DNA of 64,000 bases from Myxococcus dinghuensis (GCF_024198235.1 NZ_JAKCFB010000022.1:1-64000); one strand, 5' to 3'. Positions 24,914 to 34,313 are shown, numbered from the stretch's first letter. Numbers and translations are program-made. Notes: generated by a model from the letters alone, not told the origin.

Positions 24914-25324
24914 ATGCAACGCCACTCCCCTGTCCTCGCCGTCCGTCTCGCGCGCTGGCTCACCCTGTCGGCGCTCGTCGTCCTGCCTCTCTCCGCCGTC
25001 GCCGAACCGGGGGGCACGAACACGTGCTTCGAGGAGGCGAGTCCGTCCGCTTCCGGCGACACGGGGGCGGTGTCCCTCGAAGCGGGCGGCTTCTGCTACG
25101 AGGCGGACTGCGTGGATGACAGCCACTGCTGGGCAGCCTGCCCCATCGCCCGGAGCGTCTCCTGCAACAGCAGCAATGTCTGCGATTACGACCTCGGCAG
25201 TGGCGGCGGTGGTGGAGGCGGCGGTGGCCCCGCCTGTCCGATGATGGATTGCAACGACAGCGGCCAGTGTTCCTGCAACGGCCGCCAGGGCACGTGTGGC
25301 CCTGACTTCATCTGCTACTTCTGA
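24914..25324 (+). CDS. secreted small cysteine-rich protein with poly-glycine linker
   Basis: 136 residues: a signal peptide (to about residue 30, VVLPLSAVA), a first cysteine cluster (C38 through CDYD, seven cysteines), a run of nine glycines, and a second cluster (CPMMDCNDSGQCSCNG...CGP) ending in FICYF. Disulfide-rich twin modules joined by a flexible linker suggest an extracellular structural or toxin/inhibitor-like protein. No family recognised. Its 3' end overlaps the convergent gene at 25308 by 17 bases. Confidence 0.75.
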   Translation: MQRHSPVLAVRLARWLTLSALVVLPLSAVAEPGGTNTCFEEASPSASGDTGAVSLEAGGFCYEADCVDDSHCWAACPIARSVSCNSSNVCDYDLGSGGGGGGGGGPACPMMDCNDSGQCSCNGRQGTCGPDFICYF

Positions 25325-26153
25325 TGCGAGGGTCCTGGGCGAAGCGCATCGCGGCTTCCTCGTCGTCGACCGCGAGGTTCTCGAATTCGTCCAGGGCCGC
25401 GTCGAACCCCGCGGGGAGCGTCGTCTCCTCGCGGGGCGGCAGCGGCGCCCACTTCTCCCCGAGGTCGATCTCATCCACCTCCAGCTCGCGCCCCCCTTGT
25501 CGGGTCCAATAGCGGACCAGGTAATACCGCGCGGAGAAGGTCCCCTTCGCGAAGCGGCGGGCCTTCGCGTCGACCGAGAGCACCGCGACGGCGGGCAGGC
25601 GCATGTCGGCGCGCCGGAGCGCGGGCCGGAGGAACTCCGCCTCCAACGCCCAGCGGACCTCGAGCAGCGCCGTGGACGTCGGACCGTGGCGCCGCCACGC
25701 CAGCACGCTCACCTCCGGGAGGCGCGGCCACTTCGGCCCGGACGCCTCGAGGGTGACGGGAATGGAGCACACCCCGGCGAGCACCGCCCGCACCACCCGG
25801 GTGCCCTTGGGAACCGCGCCCACCATGGCCATCCGGCGGACGGGCGGTGGGTTGGCCTTGTGCCAGAAGAAGTCGACGTAGCGGTTGCGTGGAGCACCCT
25901 TCGCATCGAGCTGGACCCAGTGGTAGTCCGTGCGGAACGCCGTGCCCTCCGCGTCCCCGATGAAGGGCTGGAGGTCGACGACGTCCCGCATGGTGAAGTC
26001 GATGGCCACCAGGTCGGCCCCGGCGGAGGGCTCCACGAACGTGCCTCCCTCGAGCTTCCAGCCGCGATGGACCTGGAAGCGCCCATTGCAAGGGTCGGTC
26101 TTGCCCGGGGGCGCGGCGAGGAGCACGGTGAGGACCGTGATGAGCGGGAGCAT
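25308..26153 (-). CDS. hypothetical secreted protein
   Basis: 281 residues with a short signal peptide (MLPLITVLTVLLAAPPG) and an otherwise hydrophilic chain: WVQLDAKGAPRNRYVDFFW, a beta-rich middle, and an acidic C-terminus. No repeats, catalytic signature or membrane helix seen. The ATG has GGGAG close upstream. It is read towards the cysteine-rich gene and overlaps its end. Function unknown. Confidence 0.72.
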   Translation of the reverse strand: MLPLITVLTVLLAAPPGKTDPCNGRFQVHRGWKLEGGTFVEPSAGADLVAIDFTMRDVVDLQPFIGDAEGTAFRTDYHWVQLDAKGAPRNRYVDFFWHKANPPPVRRMAMVGAVPKGTRVVRAVLAGVCSIPVTLEASGPKWPRLPEVSVLAWRRHGPTSTALLEVRWALEAEFLRPALRRADMRLPAVAVLSVDAKARRFAKGTFSARYYLVRYWTRQGGRELEVDEIDLGEKWAPLPPREETTLPAGFDAALDEFENLAVDDEEAAMRFAQDPRIRSSR

Positions 26154-26456
26154 GGGCGGGAATTGAGCACAGCCACCACGTCGGGCGTGGAAAGAATCGA
26201 CTCCGACCCGAAGGGGTGACCCGCTGCCCCAAGAGGTCCGCCCTCGCTCGCGCCACGCCGCCTCGCGGTCCCTGGATACCGCCCACCTCGCGAGTCACTC
26301 CCACCGCCACGCACCGCCCCACGCGCGCCGTCGCGGAGCGGCCGACGCGCTTTTCAGAAACTGGGCGACAAATGACACCCCATTGCGTTTGAGGAGAAAC
26401 GTCACGCGACGGGCTGTCGTCGCGGCGAGAACTTCACCTCACCACCCGAGGTCTCC
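26154..26456. other. divergent intergenic region, no gene seen
   Basis: 303 bases upstream of two divergent secreted-protein genes. A locally AT-rich stretch (about 26350-26400, with ACAAATGACACC and TTGCGTTTGAGG) is the likely promoter zone for the rightward gene, but no -35/-10 pair with good spacing is visible. No coding-biased frame. Confidence 0.4.
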
Positions 26457-29400
26457 GTGCATCATCGACATCTCCTCTCCTGTTTGCTCACGGGAGCCAT
26501 GCTCCTCATGGGCGCCTGTGATCCAGGAGGGGGCGACACGCTCCCTCCCGAGGACACTCCCGCCTCCGCCGTCGCGACCGCCGCGCTGGTGAACGGCACG
26601 CTGGTCAATGGCCAGCCCGTCTCCGGGCTCTCCGCGAGCACCGGCGCGGAGCTCGTCTACACGCTGTCCGTTCCGGAGAACCAGAACCTGGTGACGTTCA
26701 CCATGACCGGTTCGAACGGCAACGCGGACATGTACGTCTCCTTCGGCACCACACCCACGACCACGACGGCGCAGTGCAGTTCGACGGCCACGGGCAGCAA
26801 CGGGACCTGCACCGTCGCCGGCCGCTCCAGCACCGGGACCTGGTACGTCCTCATCAAGGCCACCAGCACGTTCTCCGGCCTGAGCCTGACGGGCAGCTAC
26901 ACCCCCAATGGCACGGGCAGCGGCACGACCAAGGTGCTCGCGGACAACCAGGCCACGAAGGTCTCCGGGGCCCTGGGCGAGTGGGTCCTCTACACGATGG
27001 AGGTCCCCTCGCTCCAATCCGCCCTGAACGTGACGACGAGCGGAGGCACGGGGGAAGTGGACCTCTACCTGCGCCAGGGGAGCGCGCCCACGCTGACGAC
27101 CTTCGACTGCCGGTCCCGCAACACCGGCACGACCGACGGTTGCTCGGTGTCGAGGCCCAAGGCGGGCACCTGGTACGTCATGCTGCGCGGCTACTCGGCC
27201 TTCTCCAACGTGAACCTGCTCGGCGCGGTCGTCGCGTTCCCCGAGACGCTCTCCATCGGCCAGCCGCTCACCAACGTCTCCGTCGCCAAGGGCGCCTCGC
27301 GCTACTTCACCGTCAATGTCCCGACGGGGCAGAGCCTCCTCAAGGTCACCCTCGCCGGGGGAACGGGTGACGCCGACCTCTACCTCCAACGGGTGAACGC
27401 GCCCACGACGGCCACGTACACCTGCGTCTCCCGGGCCGGAGGAAACACGGAGAGCTGCTCGGTGACGAACCCTCAGGCGGGCACCTGGCACATCGTCCTC
27501 TACGGCTACTCGGCCTCCGCGGGCGCGGCGCTGATGGTCACCACCACGGGGGGCGGCCCCATCGGACTGCCCCTCACCAACGGCCAACCCCTCATCATCG
27601 ACAGCACCGAAGGCGGGCCCTTCGTCTACCGGATCGACGTCCCCGCCGACACCGGCAACCTCACCATCGAGGTCTCCTTCCTCTTCTCCGGCGCCTACGA
27701 CCTGTTCGTCCGCTACGGGAGCGAGCCCACCACCGGCGTGTACGACTGCTCGCGGACGTACGCCACGTCCCGAGAGACGTGCAGCTTCGACAAGCCCCGG
27801 GCCGGCACGTGGTACGTCCACATCCTCCCGGGCTACCCCTACAACGCCTTCAGCTACCTGAACCTCGTGGGGACCTATGGAGGCCGGGTCGCGACGACGC
27901 CGCTCCAGAACGGCCAGGCGACGGCGCCCGTCACCGAGGACCCCCGTGACTTCGCCTATTACACGCTGGAGGTCCCCGCGGGGCAGAAGCGCCTGGCGTT
28001 CTGGATGACCGGCGGCACCGGCTATCCCTACGTCTACGCGAAGCTCGGGGGCATTCCGGTGGAGACCCAGCCGCGCTGCTCGCTCATCTCCAACGGCCCC
28101 TGCATCATCGAGAACCCCCAGCCTGGCACCTGGTACTTCTGGCCCACCGCCATGAACGGCTTCCAGAACGTGTCGCTCACGGCCGAGTACACGGCGGACA
28201 CGACCCAGACCCCCGAGCCGCTGCGCAAGGACGAGCCGCGCACGGGGCTCGCGGGCACCCCGCTGCGTCCCCGCCTGTTCGTGCTCGAGGTTCCCCCCAA
28301 CCAGCTCAACCTCCGGCTCCAGACGTCGGGTGGAACGGGCGTCGCCCGGCTGCGCGCGAAGCGCGGCGCCCTCCCCACCGCCAGCACCTACGACTGCGCC
28401 TACTCCTGCGACATCGAGCGCCCGGAGGGCGGAACCTGGTACGTGCAGTTGGAGGGGGAGTCGACCTACTCGGACGTCACCCTGAGCGCCACCTACGCCA
28501 CCCCGGTGACGGCGCCGGACATGGAGTACGCGCCGGAGATCACCAACTACCCGTCCCGGCGGTACTTCAAGATGGACGTCCCCCCGGCGAGCATCGCCCT
28601 CAAGGCGTACACGGGCGGCCGGGCCGAGACGAAGCTCTACGTGCGGCGGGGACGGCTGCCCTCCCCCACCGAGTACGACTGCGTCTCCATGGCGCCCGGC
28701 AAGGTCAAGCAGGAGTGCAACATCAACGCGCCCCAGGCCGGTGAGTGGTTCGCGCTGGTGGAGTTCGTCGTCACCTACCCCGAGGTTCCGGAGTCGTTCT
28801 TCTGGGAGCACCTCGAGACGGGCCCCATCTCGGACATCGAGGACGGCGTGCCCGCGCTCGTCTCCGGTCCCCCCAAGTCCTTCCGGACGCTGCGCTTCCA
28901 GGTGCCCGAGGGCGCGCCCTATCTCTTCGCGGAGCTGCTGGACGCGCGGCTGACCCCGAAGTCCGCCTATGCCTACCTCTACGTGCGCCACGAATCCGAC
29001 GCGGCCAACGGCTTCGCGGTGTGCAGGTCCACGGGCCTGTGTGACCTCCCCAATCCACGGCCCGGCACCTGGTACCTCACGGTGCAGGTGCCCACCTATG
29101 GGGGCCCCACAGCGGACTTCTCCGGCGCCGTCCGCGCCACGACGACGGGCCGCGCGCTGCGGCCCCTGGTCAACGCCATCGCCGAGTCCCTGCTCGACAG
29201 CGCGCAGAACGTGACGCACAACTGGCGGTTCGAGGTGCCCGTGGGCGCCACGGACGTGCTGTTCCAGCTCAACGGCACCGACGGCAACTCGGACCTGTAC
29301 GTGAAGCACGGCTCGCCGGCCTCCGCCTCGTCCTACGACTGCGCCTCCGCGAACACGCCGGGCAGCGAGGAGACGTGCGCCATCACCCAGCCGCAGCCGG

Positions 29401-30491
29401 GGACCTGGTACGTGACGGTGGTGGACCGCACGGGGCCGGTCGGCTGGCGCGGGCCGACCGTCCGCGCCACCTACGCGATGTCCCCGGGCGAGGGCATCCC
29501 CGAGCTGACGCCCTACGCCTCACGCGCCGGGCTGAGCGCGCCCAAGTACTCGCAGAAGATGTGGAAGCTGGAGGTGCCTCCGGGCCAGAGCACGCTCTGG
29601 TTCGCGACCGAGCACGGCAGCGGCACGGTCAACCTGAAGGTGAAGCGGGGTGGCCGCGCCGTCACCGGCCAGACGTTCGACTGCACCACCACCGGCACCG
29701 GCAACCTGAAGCAGTGCCTGCTCACCAACCCGCAGCCCGGGACGTGGTTCGTGACGCTGACCGGCGACGAGGCCTACGAGTTCGTCACCCTGACGGGTGG
29801 CTACTTCCAGGCGGACACGGTGACGTCGCTCACCAACGCCATCCCCGCCACCAACCTCCGCCTCGACGCCGGCAAGGCCCAGTACTTCCACCTGGACGTG
29901 CCCGCCAACGCGGCCATGTACTCGTTCGAGCTGCGCTTCGACACGACCGCCACCGCCGAGGAGATCGACGTCCGCATCCAGCAGGGCACCCTGCCCACCA
30001 CCACGAGCCAGCGCTGCGCGTACCTCGCCAAGGGCTCCGTGCGGTGCGCCGTCGCCAGTCCCGCCGCGGGCCCCTGGTATGCCCGCGTGCTGAGCGCCAG
30101 CAAGGCCTTCGACCACGTCCGCGTCGGGGCGTTCCACGGCCCACGGCTGGATGACGCCCCGCTGCTGCTCAACCAGGACTACTTCCTGGGCGTCAGCGGC
30201 TCCTCGGGCACCGTGCGCACATACAAGGTCATCGTGCCCGAGGGCACGGGAACCTTCACGGTGTCGACGGGCTACAACACCACGGGCGGCCAGGGCACCT
30301 ACTACGGGAACCTGAGCCTCGCGGTGCGCAAGGACGCCCCGCCGACGGCGACGGAGCGGGACTGCGCCTACCCCTTCCCCAGCCCCAGCTCCACCTGCAG
30401 CATCAACAACCCCGCCCCGGGGACGTACTTCGTCAGCCTCACGTTGACGGACAACAGCTACAACCTGTGGGTGCTGCCGAACGCCCGGTAG
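26457..30491 (+). CDS. lipoprotein built of twelve tandem PPC-type domains
   Basis: 1,344 residues. GTG start with GAGG 6-9 bases before; the signal peptide ends in the lipobox LMGAC (Cys at about 21). After a Pro/Thr-rich spacer the whole chain is twelve consecutive units of about 105 residues, each with the PPC/bacterial pre-peptidase pattern: F..(V)P....L, GGTGDADLYL or variant, YDC....ETC, NPQAGTWYV and a closing G.Y strand. The two cysteines of each unit probably form a disulfide. There is no catalytic domain, unlike most PPC proteins, where the domain trails a protease. A cell-surface adhesive or binding rod is the likeliest role. Confidence 0.88.
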   Translation: MHHRHLLSCLLTGAMLLMGACDPGGGDTLPPEDTPASAVATAALVNGTLVNGQPVSGLSASTGAELVYTLSVPENQNLVTFTMTGSNGNADMYVSFGTTPTTTTAQCSSTATGSNGTCTVAGRSSTGTWYVLIKATSTFSGLSLTGSYTPNGTGSGTTKVLADNQATKVSGALGEWVLYTMEVPSLQSALNVTTSGGTGEVDLYLRQGSAPTLTTFDCRSRNTGTTDGCSVSRPKAGTWYVMLRGYSAFSNVNLLGAVVAFPETLSIGQPLTNVSVAKGASRYFTVNVPTGQSLLKVTLAGGTGDADLYLQRVNAPTTATYTCVSRAGGNTESCSVTNPQAGTWHIVLYGYSASAGAALMVTTTGGGPIGLPLTNGQPLIIDSTEGGPFVYRIDVPADTGNLTIEVSFLFSGAYDLFVRYGSEPTTGVYDCSRTYATSRETCSFDKPRAGTWYVHILPGYPYNAFSYLNLVGTYGGRVATTPLQNGQATAPVTEDPRDFAYYTLEVPAGQKRLAFWMTGGTGYPYVYAKLGGIPVETQPRCSLISNGPCIIENPQPGTWYFWPTAMNGFQNVSLTAEYTADTTQTPEPLRKDEPRTGLAGTPLRPRLFVLEVPPNQLNLRLQTSGGTGVARLRAKRGALPTASTYDCAYSCDIERPEGGTWYVQLEGESTYSDVTLSATYATPVTAPDMEYAPEITNYPSRRYFKMDVPPASIALKAYTGGRAETKLYVRRGRLPSPTEYDCVSMAPGKVKQECNINAPQAGEWFALVEFVVTYPEVPESFFWEHLETGPISDIEDGVPALVSGPPKSFRTLRFQVPEGAPYLFAELLDARLTPKSAYAYLYVRHESDAANGFAVCRSTGLCDLPNPRPGTWYLTVQVPTYGGPTADFSGAVRATTTGRALRPLVNAIAESLLDSAQNVTHNWRFEVPVGATDVLFQLNGTDGNSDLYVKHGSPASASSYDCASANTPGSEETCAITQPQPGTWYVTVVDRTGPVGWRGPTVRATYAMSPGEGIPELTPYASRAGLSAPKYSQKMWKLEVPPGQSTLWFATEHGSGTVNLKVKRGGRAVTGQTFDCTTTGTGNLKQCLLTNPQPGTWFVTLTGDEAYEFVTLTGGYFQADTVTSLTNAIPATNLRLDAGKAQYFHLDVPANAAMYSFELRFDTTATAEEIDVRIQQGTLPTTTSQRCAYLAKGSVRCAVASPAAGPWYARVLSASKAFDHVRVGAFHGPRLDDAPLLLNQDYFLGVSGSSGTVRTYKVIVPEGTGTFTVSTGYNTTGGQGTYYGNLSLAVRKDAPPTATERDCAYPFPSPSSTCSINNPAPGTYFVSLTLTDNSYNLWVLPNAR

Positions 30492-30503
30492 CGCGCGGCT
30501 GAA

Positions 30504-30539
30504 CCGGGCTTCCGTGAGCGACGACTCACGGGAGCCCGG
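30504..30539. terminator. bidirectional hairpin between convergent genes
   Basis: A 15-base stem with one mismatch (CCGGGCTTCCGTGAG / CTCACGGGAGCCCGG) and a 6-base loop follows the PPC lipoprotein stop by 12 bases and overlaps the last codons of the leftward STM4011-like gene. No U-run, as is common in high-GC bacteria. It probably ends transcripts from both sides. Confidence 0.7.
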
Positions 30540-31419
30540 CCCGCTCCGGCGTCGCCCTCCGCCACAGCGGCGTCGCCGGCACCCGCTCCAGGATTCCCGA
30601 GCCGAACACGCGGTCCAGCTCCAGGTAGTCCATGTGCACGTAGCCGATGTGACAGCCGCACGTCGCCTTCGAGCAGGGCCTCGGCTTGAGCGCCTCGTCG
30701 AAGTCGGGCGCGTAGATGTTGCCGATGGGCTCGTCGATGAAGTGGCACCGGCGCGCGGTGCCCTCGCCGTCCACGGAGATGACGGACTCGCCGCCCCGGC
30801 ACGCGCGACCCAGGCTCGGGTGGCGCACGTTGTTCACCGGGAACAGCGGATCCACGGCGGTGAAGCGCGCCACGTCCTCCGGCGTATACGGCTCCTCCTG
30901 CCCGTCCTTCACCGCGTTGACCCAGAGGTACGTGTCCGCCGGCAGGTCGCGCCGCAGCGCCTCCGCCTCCTCGGCGAAGTGCTTGAACCCCACGACGCCC
31001 ACGCTGTGGCGGACCCCCAGCGACACCAGCGTCTCGCACTGGGCCAGGAAGCGGTGACGCTTCGTCCACTCCGGGTGGTACGTCGCCCAGATGCCCAGCT
31101 TCTCCACGCGGCAGTCCCGCACCCAGTCCAGCCGGCACGACAGGTTCGTCTGGATGGCGACGCGCTCCACGTGCGGCAGGTGCGTCAGTCGCGCCAGCGC
31201 CTGCTGGTACACGGGCCAGATGAGCGCCTCGCCCCAGGGCGTGAAGAACACGGACACGGTGTCCTCCGCGCGCGCCTCCACCCACGCGAGGAACCGCTCC
31301 AGGTCCGCGCGGTCCTTGGCCAGCTCCTCGTCGCTCTGCTTCCACTTCCCGAAGGGACAGTACTCGCAACCGTAGTTGCAGCTGGACAGCGGCCCCCGGT
31401 AGAGCACGGTGAGCTTCAT
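30526..31419 (-). CDS. STM4011-family radical SAM protein
   Basis: 297 residues. Radical-SAM motif CNYGCEYC (C14, C18, C21), a TPWGEALI element in the GGE position, and further cysteines at 207, 225, 249, 254 and 256 that look like a SPASM-type auxiliary cluster region, as in peptide-modifying radical SAM enzymes. The ATG overlaps the stop of the STM4012-like gene (ATGA). It is the last gene of the leftward operon, and its end lies inside the hairpin at 30504. It probably modifies a protein or peptide with its partners; the substrate is unknown. Confidence 0.88.
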   Translation of the reverse strand: MKLTVLYRGPLSSCNYGCEYCPFGKWKQSDEELAKDRADLERFLAWVEARAEDTVSVFFTPWGEALIWPVYQQALARLTHLPHVERVAIQTNLSCRLDWVRDCRVEKLGIWATYHPEWTKRHRFLAQCETLVSLGVRHSVGVVGFKHFAEEAEALRRDLPADTYLWVNAVKDGQEEPYTPEDVARFTAVDPLFPVNNVRHPSLGRACRGGESVISVDGEGTARRCHFIDEPIGNIYAPDFDEALKPRPCSKATCGCHIGYVHMDYLELDRVFGSGILERVPATPLWRRATPERAGLP

Positions 31420-32729
31420 CGCCAGGCGTACTCCTGGGAGAGCGCGTGCACCGGCTCCGAGTGCAGCCACGGACCGATGAGGTCCGAGCGCTCCACCCCC
31501 GCGTCGGTGAGGCGCAGCACCTCCCCCTCGCGCCGGGCCAGCCCTCGCGACTCCAGCTCCGACAACTGCGGGAAGTCCTCCAGCACCTCGGTGCAGAAGC
31601 GCTCGCGGTACGCGGCCTGGTCCACCCCTTCCGCGAGGAGCGACAGCAGCATGTACCGCCGCCGCTGCTCGTCCCCGTCCAGGCGGAAGCCGTAGCCCAC
31701 CTCGCCGAAGGACTCCGTCGTCCGCGCGCTGTAGGCGCCGATGATGGAGCGCACCTCGCGCGAGCCCACCGCGTACTCCGACGAGTAGTGCACCCGCCCC
31801 GTGTACGAGCGCGCGCCGCAGCCCAGCCCCACCATGCCGTCCTCCTGGCACCGGTAGATCGGCCCCCCCGCGTCCGGCGCGTGGCTCGCGCGGAACATGC
31901 GCATGGACACCTGCGTGTAGCCCTCTGCGCGCAGGAAGTCGCGACCCGCGCGGTACAGCGACAGGCGCAGGTCGTCCCACGCGCGCGCCTTCTTTCCCAG
32001 GAAGGTCAGCGGCCGGACGTAGAGCGGGTAGAGGTAGAGCTCCTCCGGACGGAAGCGCAGCGCCTCGCGGATGGAGAACAGGAAGCTGTCCACCGTCTGC
32101 CCCTCCATCCCGTAGATGAGGTCCAGGTTCAGCGTGGGGAAGTCCACGGAGCGGATGAGGTCCAGCGCCGCCAGCACCTGCGCCGTCTGCTGGGGCCGCT
32201 TCACCGCGGCCACCTCCGCCTCGATGAAGCTCTGGATGCCCATGCTCACGCGGTCCGTGCCGCGCGCGCGCAGCGTCCGCAGCTTCTGCGCGTCCACCGT
32301 CTCCGGCGACACCTCCACGGAGACGGGAACCTCATGCGGGGTCGCCCCGAGCAGCTCCGCCAGGTCGAACACCTTCTCCAGCCCGGCCACGTCGAGCAGC
32401 GTGGGTGTCCCGCCCCCCACCGCCAGCCGCGCGAAGCGCGCCGGCCCCAGCGCGTCCTTCACCCGCCGCGCCTCGCGCTCCAACGCCCCCAGGTACCCGT
32501 CCACCACGTCCTGCTTCGGCCCGGCCGCGGTGAACAGGTTGCAGAAGCCGCAGCGCATCTCGCAGAACGGCACGTGGAAGTAGAGGAACAGCGCGTCACG
32601 CCGCTCCTCGGCCCACACCGACTCCAGCGACAGCGCCGGCGTGAAGGGCCGGTAGGCCGTCTTGTGTGGGTAGCCATAGAGGTACGCCACGTAGGGCGAC
32701 TCTCCGAGCATCTGCTCCAGGCGCGTCAT
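31416..32729 (-). CDS. STM4012-family radical SAM protein (HemN-like)
   Basis: 437 residues. CEMRCGFC (C56, C60, C63) with LYFHVPF before it and VGGGTPTLLD after it are the HemN/HemW-type radical SAM core; a HemN-like C-terminal region ends in LESRGLARREGEVLRLT. HemN's fourth cysteine (CxC) is missing, as in HemW-like and other non-oxidase members, so a coproporphyrinogen role is unlikely. Start at ATG 32729; a GTG at 32744 overlapping the upstream stop would add 5 residues. Overlaps the STM4011-like gene by 4 bases. Confidence 0.88.
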   Translation of the reverse strand: MTRLEQMLGESPYVAYLYGYPHKTAYRPFTPALSLESVWAEERRDALFLYFHVPFCEMRCGFCNLFTAAGPKQDVVDGYLGALEREARRVKDALGPARFARLAVGGGTPTLLDVAGLEKVFDLAELLGATPHEVPVSVEVSPETVDAQKLRTLRARGTDRVSMGIQSFIEAEVAAVKRPQQTAQVLAALDLIRSVDFPTLNLDLIYGMEGQTVDSFLFSIREALRFRPEELYLYPLYVRPLTFLGKKARAWDDLRLSLYRAGRDFLRAEGYTQVSMRMFRASHAPDAGGPIYRCQEDGMVGLGCGARSYTGRVHYSSEYAVGSREVRSIIGAYSARTTESFGEVGYGFRLDGDEQRRRYMLLSLLAEGVDQAAYRERFCTEVLEDFPQLSELESRGLARREGEVLRLTDAGVERSDLIGPWLHSEPVHALSQEYAWR

Positions 32730-32740
32730 GGTGCGGACTC

Positions 32741-33529
32741 TCACGGCAGGAGGAACTCGGCGTAGGGCACCGTATAGACCACCGGGTGCCCCAGCCGGTG
32801 ACCGTTATAGCCGTCCTCGCCGTACGCCGTGCCATGGTCCGAGCAGAGGATGCAGAAGGCCGGCCCCCGTCGCCGCAAGGCCTCGAAGAGCGGTGGAAGC
32901 TGGCTGTCCACGTATTCCAGGGCCGCGGCGTGGGAGGCGCGCGAGTCCTCCTGTGCGCCGGGCAGGTAGTGGCGGTTGGGCTGGTGCAGGGCGGAGACGT
33001 TGATGAACAGGAACACCCGCTGTTCGCGCGGCAGGGCGTCCAGCCGGGCGACCGCCAGGGAGACCTGGTGCTGGGTGGAGCGCGGGTCGCGCACCCCCAG
33101 CTCGGGGGACCAGTGGCTCTCCGCGAAGAGGCCGGGCAGCACCCGGCCCAGGGGGTTGAGCCGGTTGAAGAAGCCCACCCCGCCGACGCACACGGTGTGG
33201 TAGCCGCGCCCCGCCAGCCCCGTGACGAGGTCCGGCGCGTCGAACACGCACGTGTCGGAGGCCGTCGTCTCGCTGCCCTCGAACCGCATGGCGAACGGCC
33301 GGGGGTGTCGTCCGGGCCGGGCCGGCGTGGGGAGGAACCCCGCGAAGAACGCATGATGCGCCGCGTACGTGAAGCTCCCGGGCGAGTGCCGCTCCTCCCA
33401 CTGGCCGCCGGGCAGGAGCGCCGCCAGGTTCGGCGTCCGCCCCTGGGCGGCCAGCTCCACCGCCACGTCGTGGCGGAGCGTGTCCAGGGTGATGAAGAGC
33501 AGGTCGTGCGTGCCGACCACGGCATTCAT
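32741..33529 (-). CDS. STM4013-family sulfatase/alkaline-phosphatase-superfamily protein
   Basis: 262 residues. LLFITLDTLRHDVA begins the metal site of the alkaline phosphatase superfamily (Asp 16). CSDHGTAYGEDGYNGHRLGHP supplies the second metal cluster. The nucleophile region SPGSFTYAAHHAFFAGFLP has Ser/Thr rather than the Cys/Ser of a formylglycine-dependent sulfatase motif, so phosphatase or phosphotransferase chemistry is more likely. The ATG overlaps the HAD stop (ATGA); an ATG two codons upstream (33535) is possible. It is the third member of the split STM4011-4015 set. Confidence 0.85.
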   Translation of the reverse strand: MNAVVGTHDLLFITLDTLRHDVAVELAAQGRTPNLAALLPGGQWEERHSPGSFTYAAHHAFFAGFLPTPARPGRHPRPFAMRFEGSETTASDTCVFDAPDLVTGLAGRGYHTVCVGGVGFFNRLNPLGRVLPGLFAESHWSPELGVRDPRSTQHQVSLAVARLDALPREQRVFLFINVSALHQPNRHYLPGAQEDSRASHAAALEYVDSQLPPLFEALRRRGPAFCILCSDHGTAYGEDGYNGHRLGHPVVYTVPYAEFLLP

Positions 33530-34287
33530 GTCCATTGCGCGAGCACCGCGGCGAGGTCCCGGACGCGCGAGGTGATGCGCTCCAGGGTGAAGGTGGGAGG
33601 AGGGAGGGACTCTGGCCAGGTCCGGCCGTGGGAGACCCAGCAGGTGGCGAAGCCCATGTTCGCGGCGCCGACGATGTCCCGCTCGGGGTCGTCGCCGATG
33701 TGCAGCACCTCGGAGGGGTCGCGCTGCACGACGTCCAGCGCGGCGCGGAAGATGCGTGCGTCCGGCTTCTCCGCACCCACGTCTCCCGAATAGGTGCCGT
33801 CCGGCAGCCAATGGTAGAGGCCCGCGTGCAGCAGCTTCTTGCGCTGCATCGCGCCGGAGCCATTCGACACGAGTTGGACGGGCTGCCGCTTCGCCACCTC
33901 GCCCAGGAGCGTCACCAGCTCGGGGTCCCCCCGCACGAACGTCGGCAGCCCCTGGTAGATGTCCCACCACAGCTCCTTGGGGGGCAGGCCCAGGCCCGGG
34001 AACGCGGCCACCACGTCCTCGCAGAAGACCTGGCGGTCGCGGTGTCCCCGCCCGTCCAGGGCATGGATCCTGGCGAGGTCCTCCGTCCGCCGCTCGACGG
34101 GGAACACCTGGGGATACCGGGCCATCAGCGCCTCGAGGTACCGGTGGAACGCCCCGGCCCGGTCCACCAGCGTGTCGTCGATGTCGAAGAACAGGGCCCT
34201 GGGACGCGCCGGCCCGTACAGCCCGAACGCGCGCGGCGTGTTCATCCAGCGCTTGTCCTCGTAGTGCCTGCTGCGCTTGCGTCCCAT
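33526..34287 (-). CDS. HAD-superfamily hydrolase
   Basis: 253 residues. Motif I FFDIDDTLVD (nucleophile Asp 35, Asp 37), motif II LVSNGSG, motif III/IV GAEKPDARIF and HIGDDPERDIVGA. It has the helical cap typical of YjjG/pyrimidine 5'-nucleotidase-like members. ATG 34287 has GGGAG 4 bases upstream; GTG 34317 overlaps the LOG stop (GTGA) and ATG 34245 is also possible. Operon member between the LOG and STM4013-like genes. Probably a small phospho-metabolite phosphatase. Confidence 0.87.
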   Translation of the reverse strand: MGRKRSRHYEDKRWMNTPRAFGLYGPARPRALFFDIDDTLVDRAGAFHRYLEALMARYPQVFPVERRTEDLARIHALDGRGHRDRQVFCEDVVAAFPGLGLPPKELWWDIYQGLPTFVRGDPELVTLLGEVAKRQPVQLVSNGSGAMQRKKLLHAGLYHWLPDGTYSGDVGAEKPDARIFRAALDVVQRDPSEVLHIGDDPERDIVGAANMGFATCWVSHGRTWPESLPPPTFTLERITSRVRDLAAVLAQWT

Positions 34288-34313
34288 CCCGCTCCCGTCC
34301 TCGACGTCGCGAC

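Noticed and set aside
26439-29309. 956-codon minus-strand frame opposite the PPC lipoprotein
   Set aside because: The opposite strand carries clear repeated domains and a lipobox; this frame is a composition artefact.
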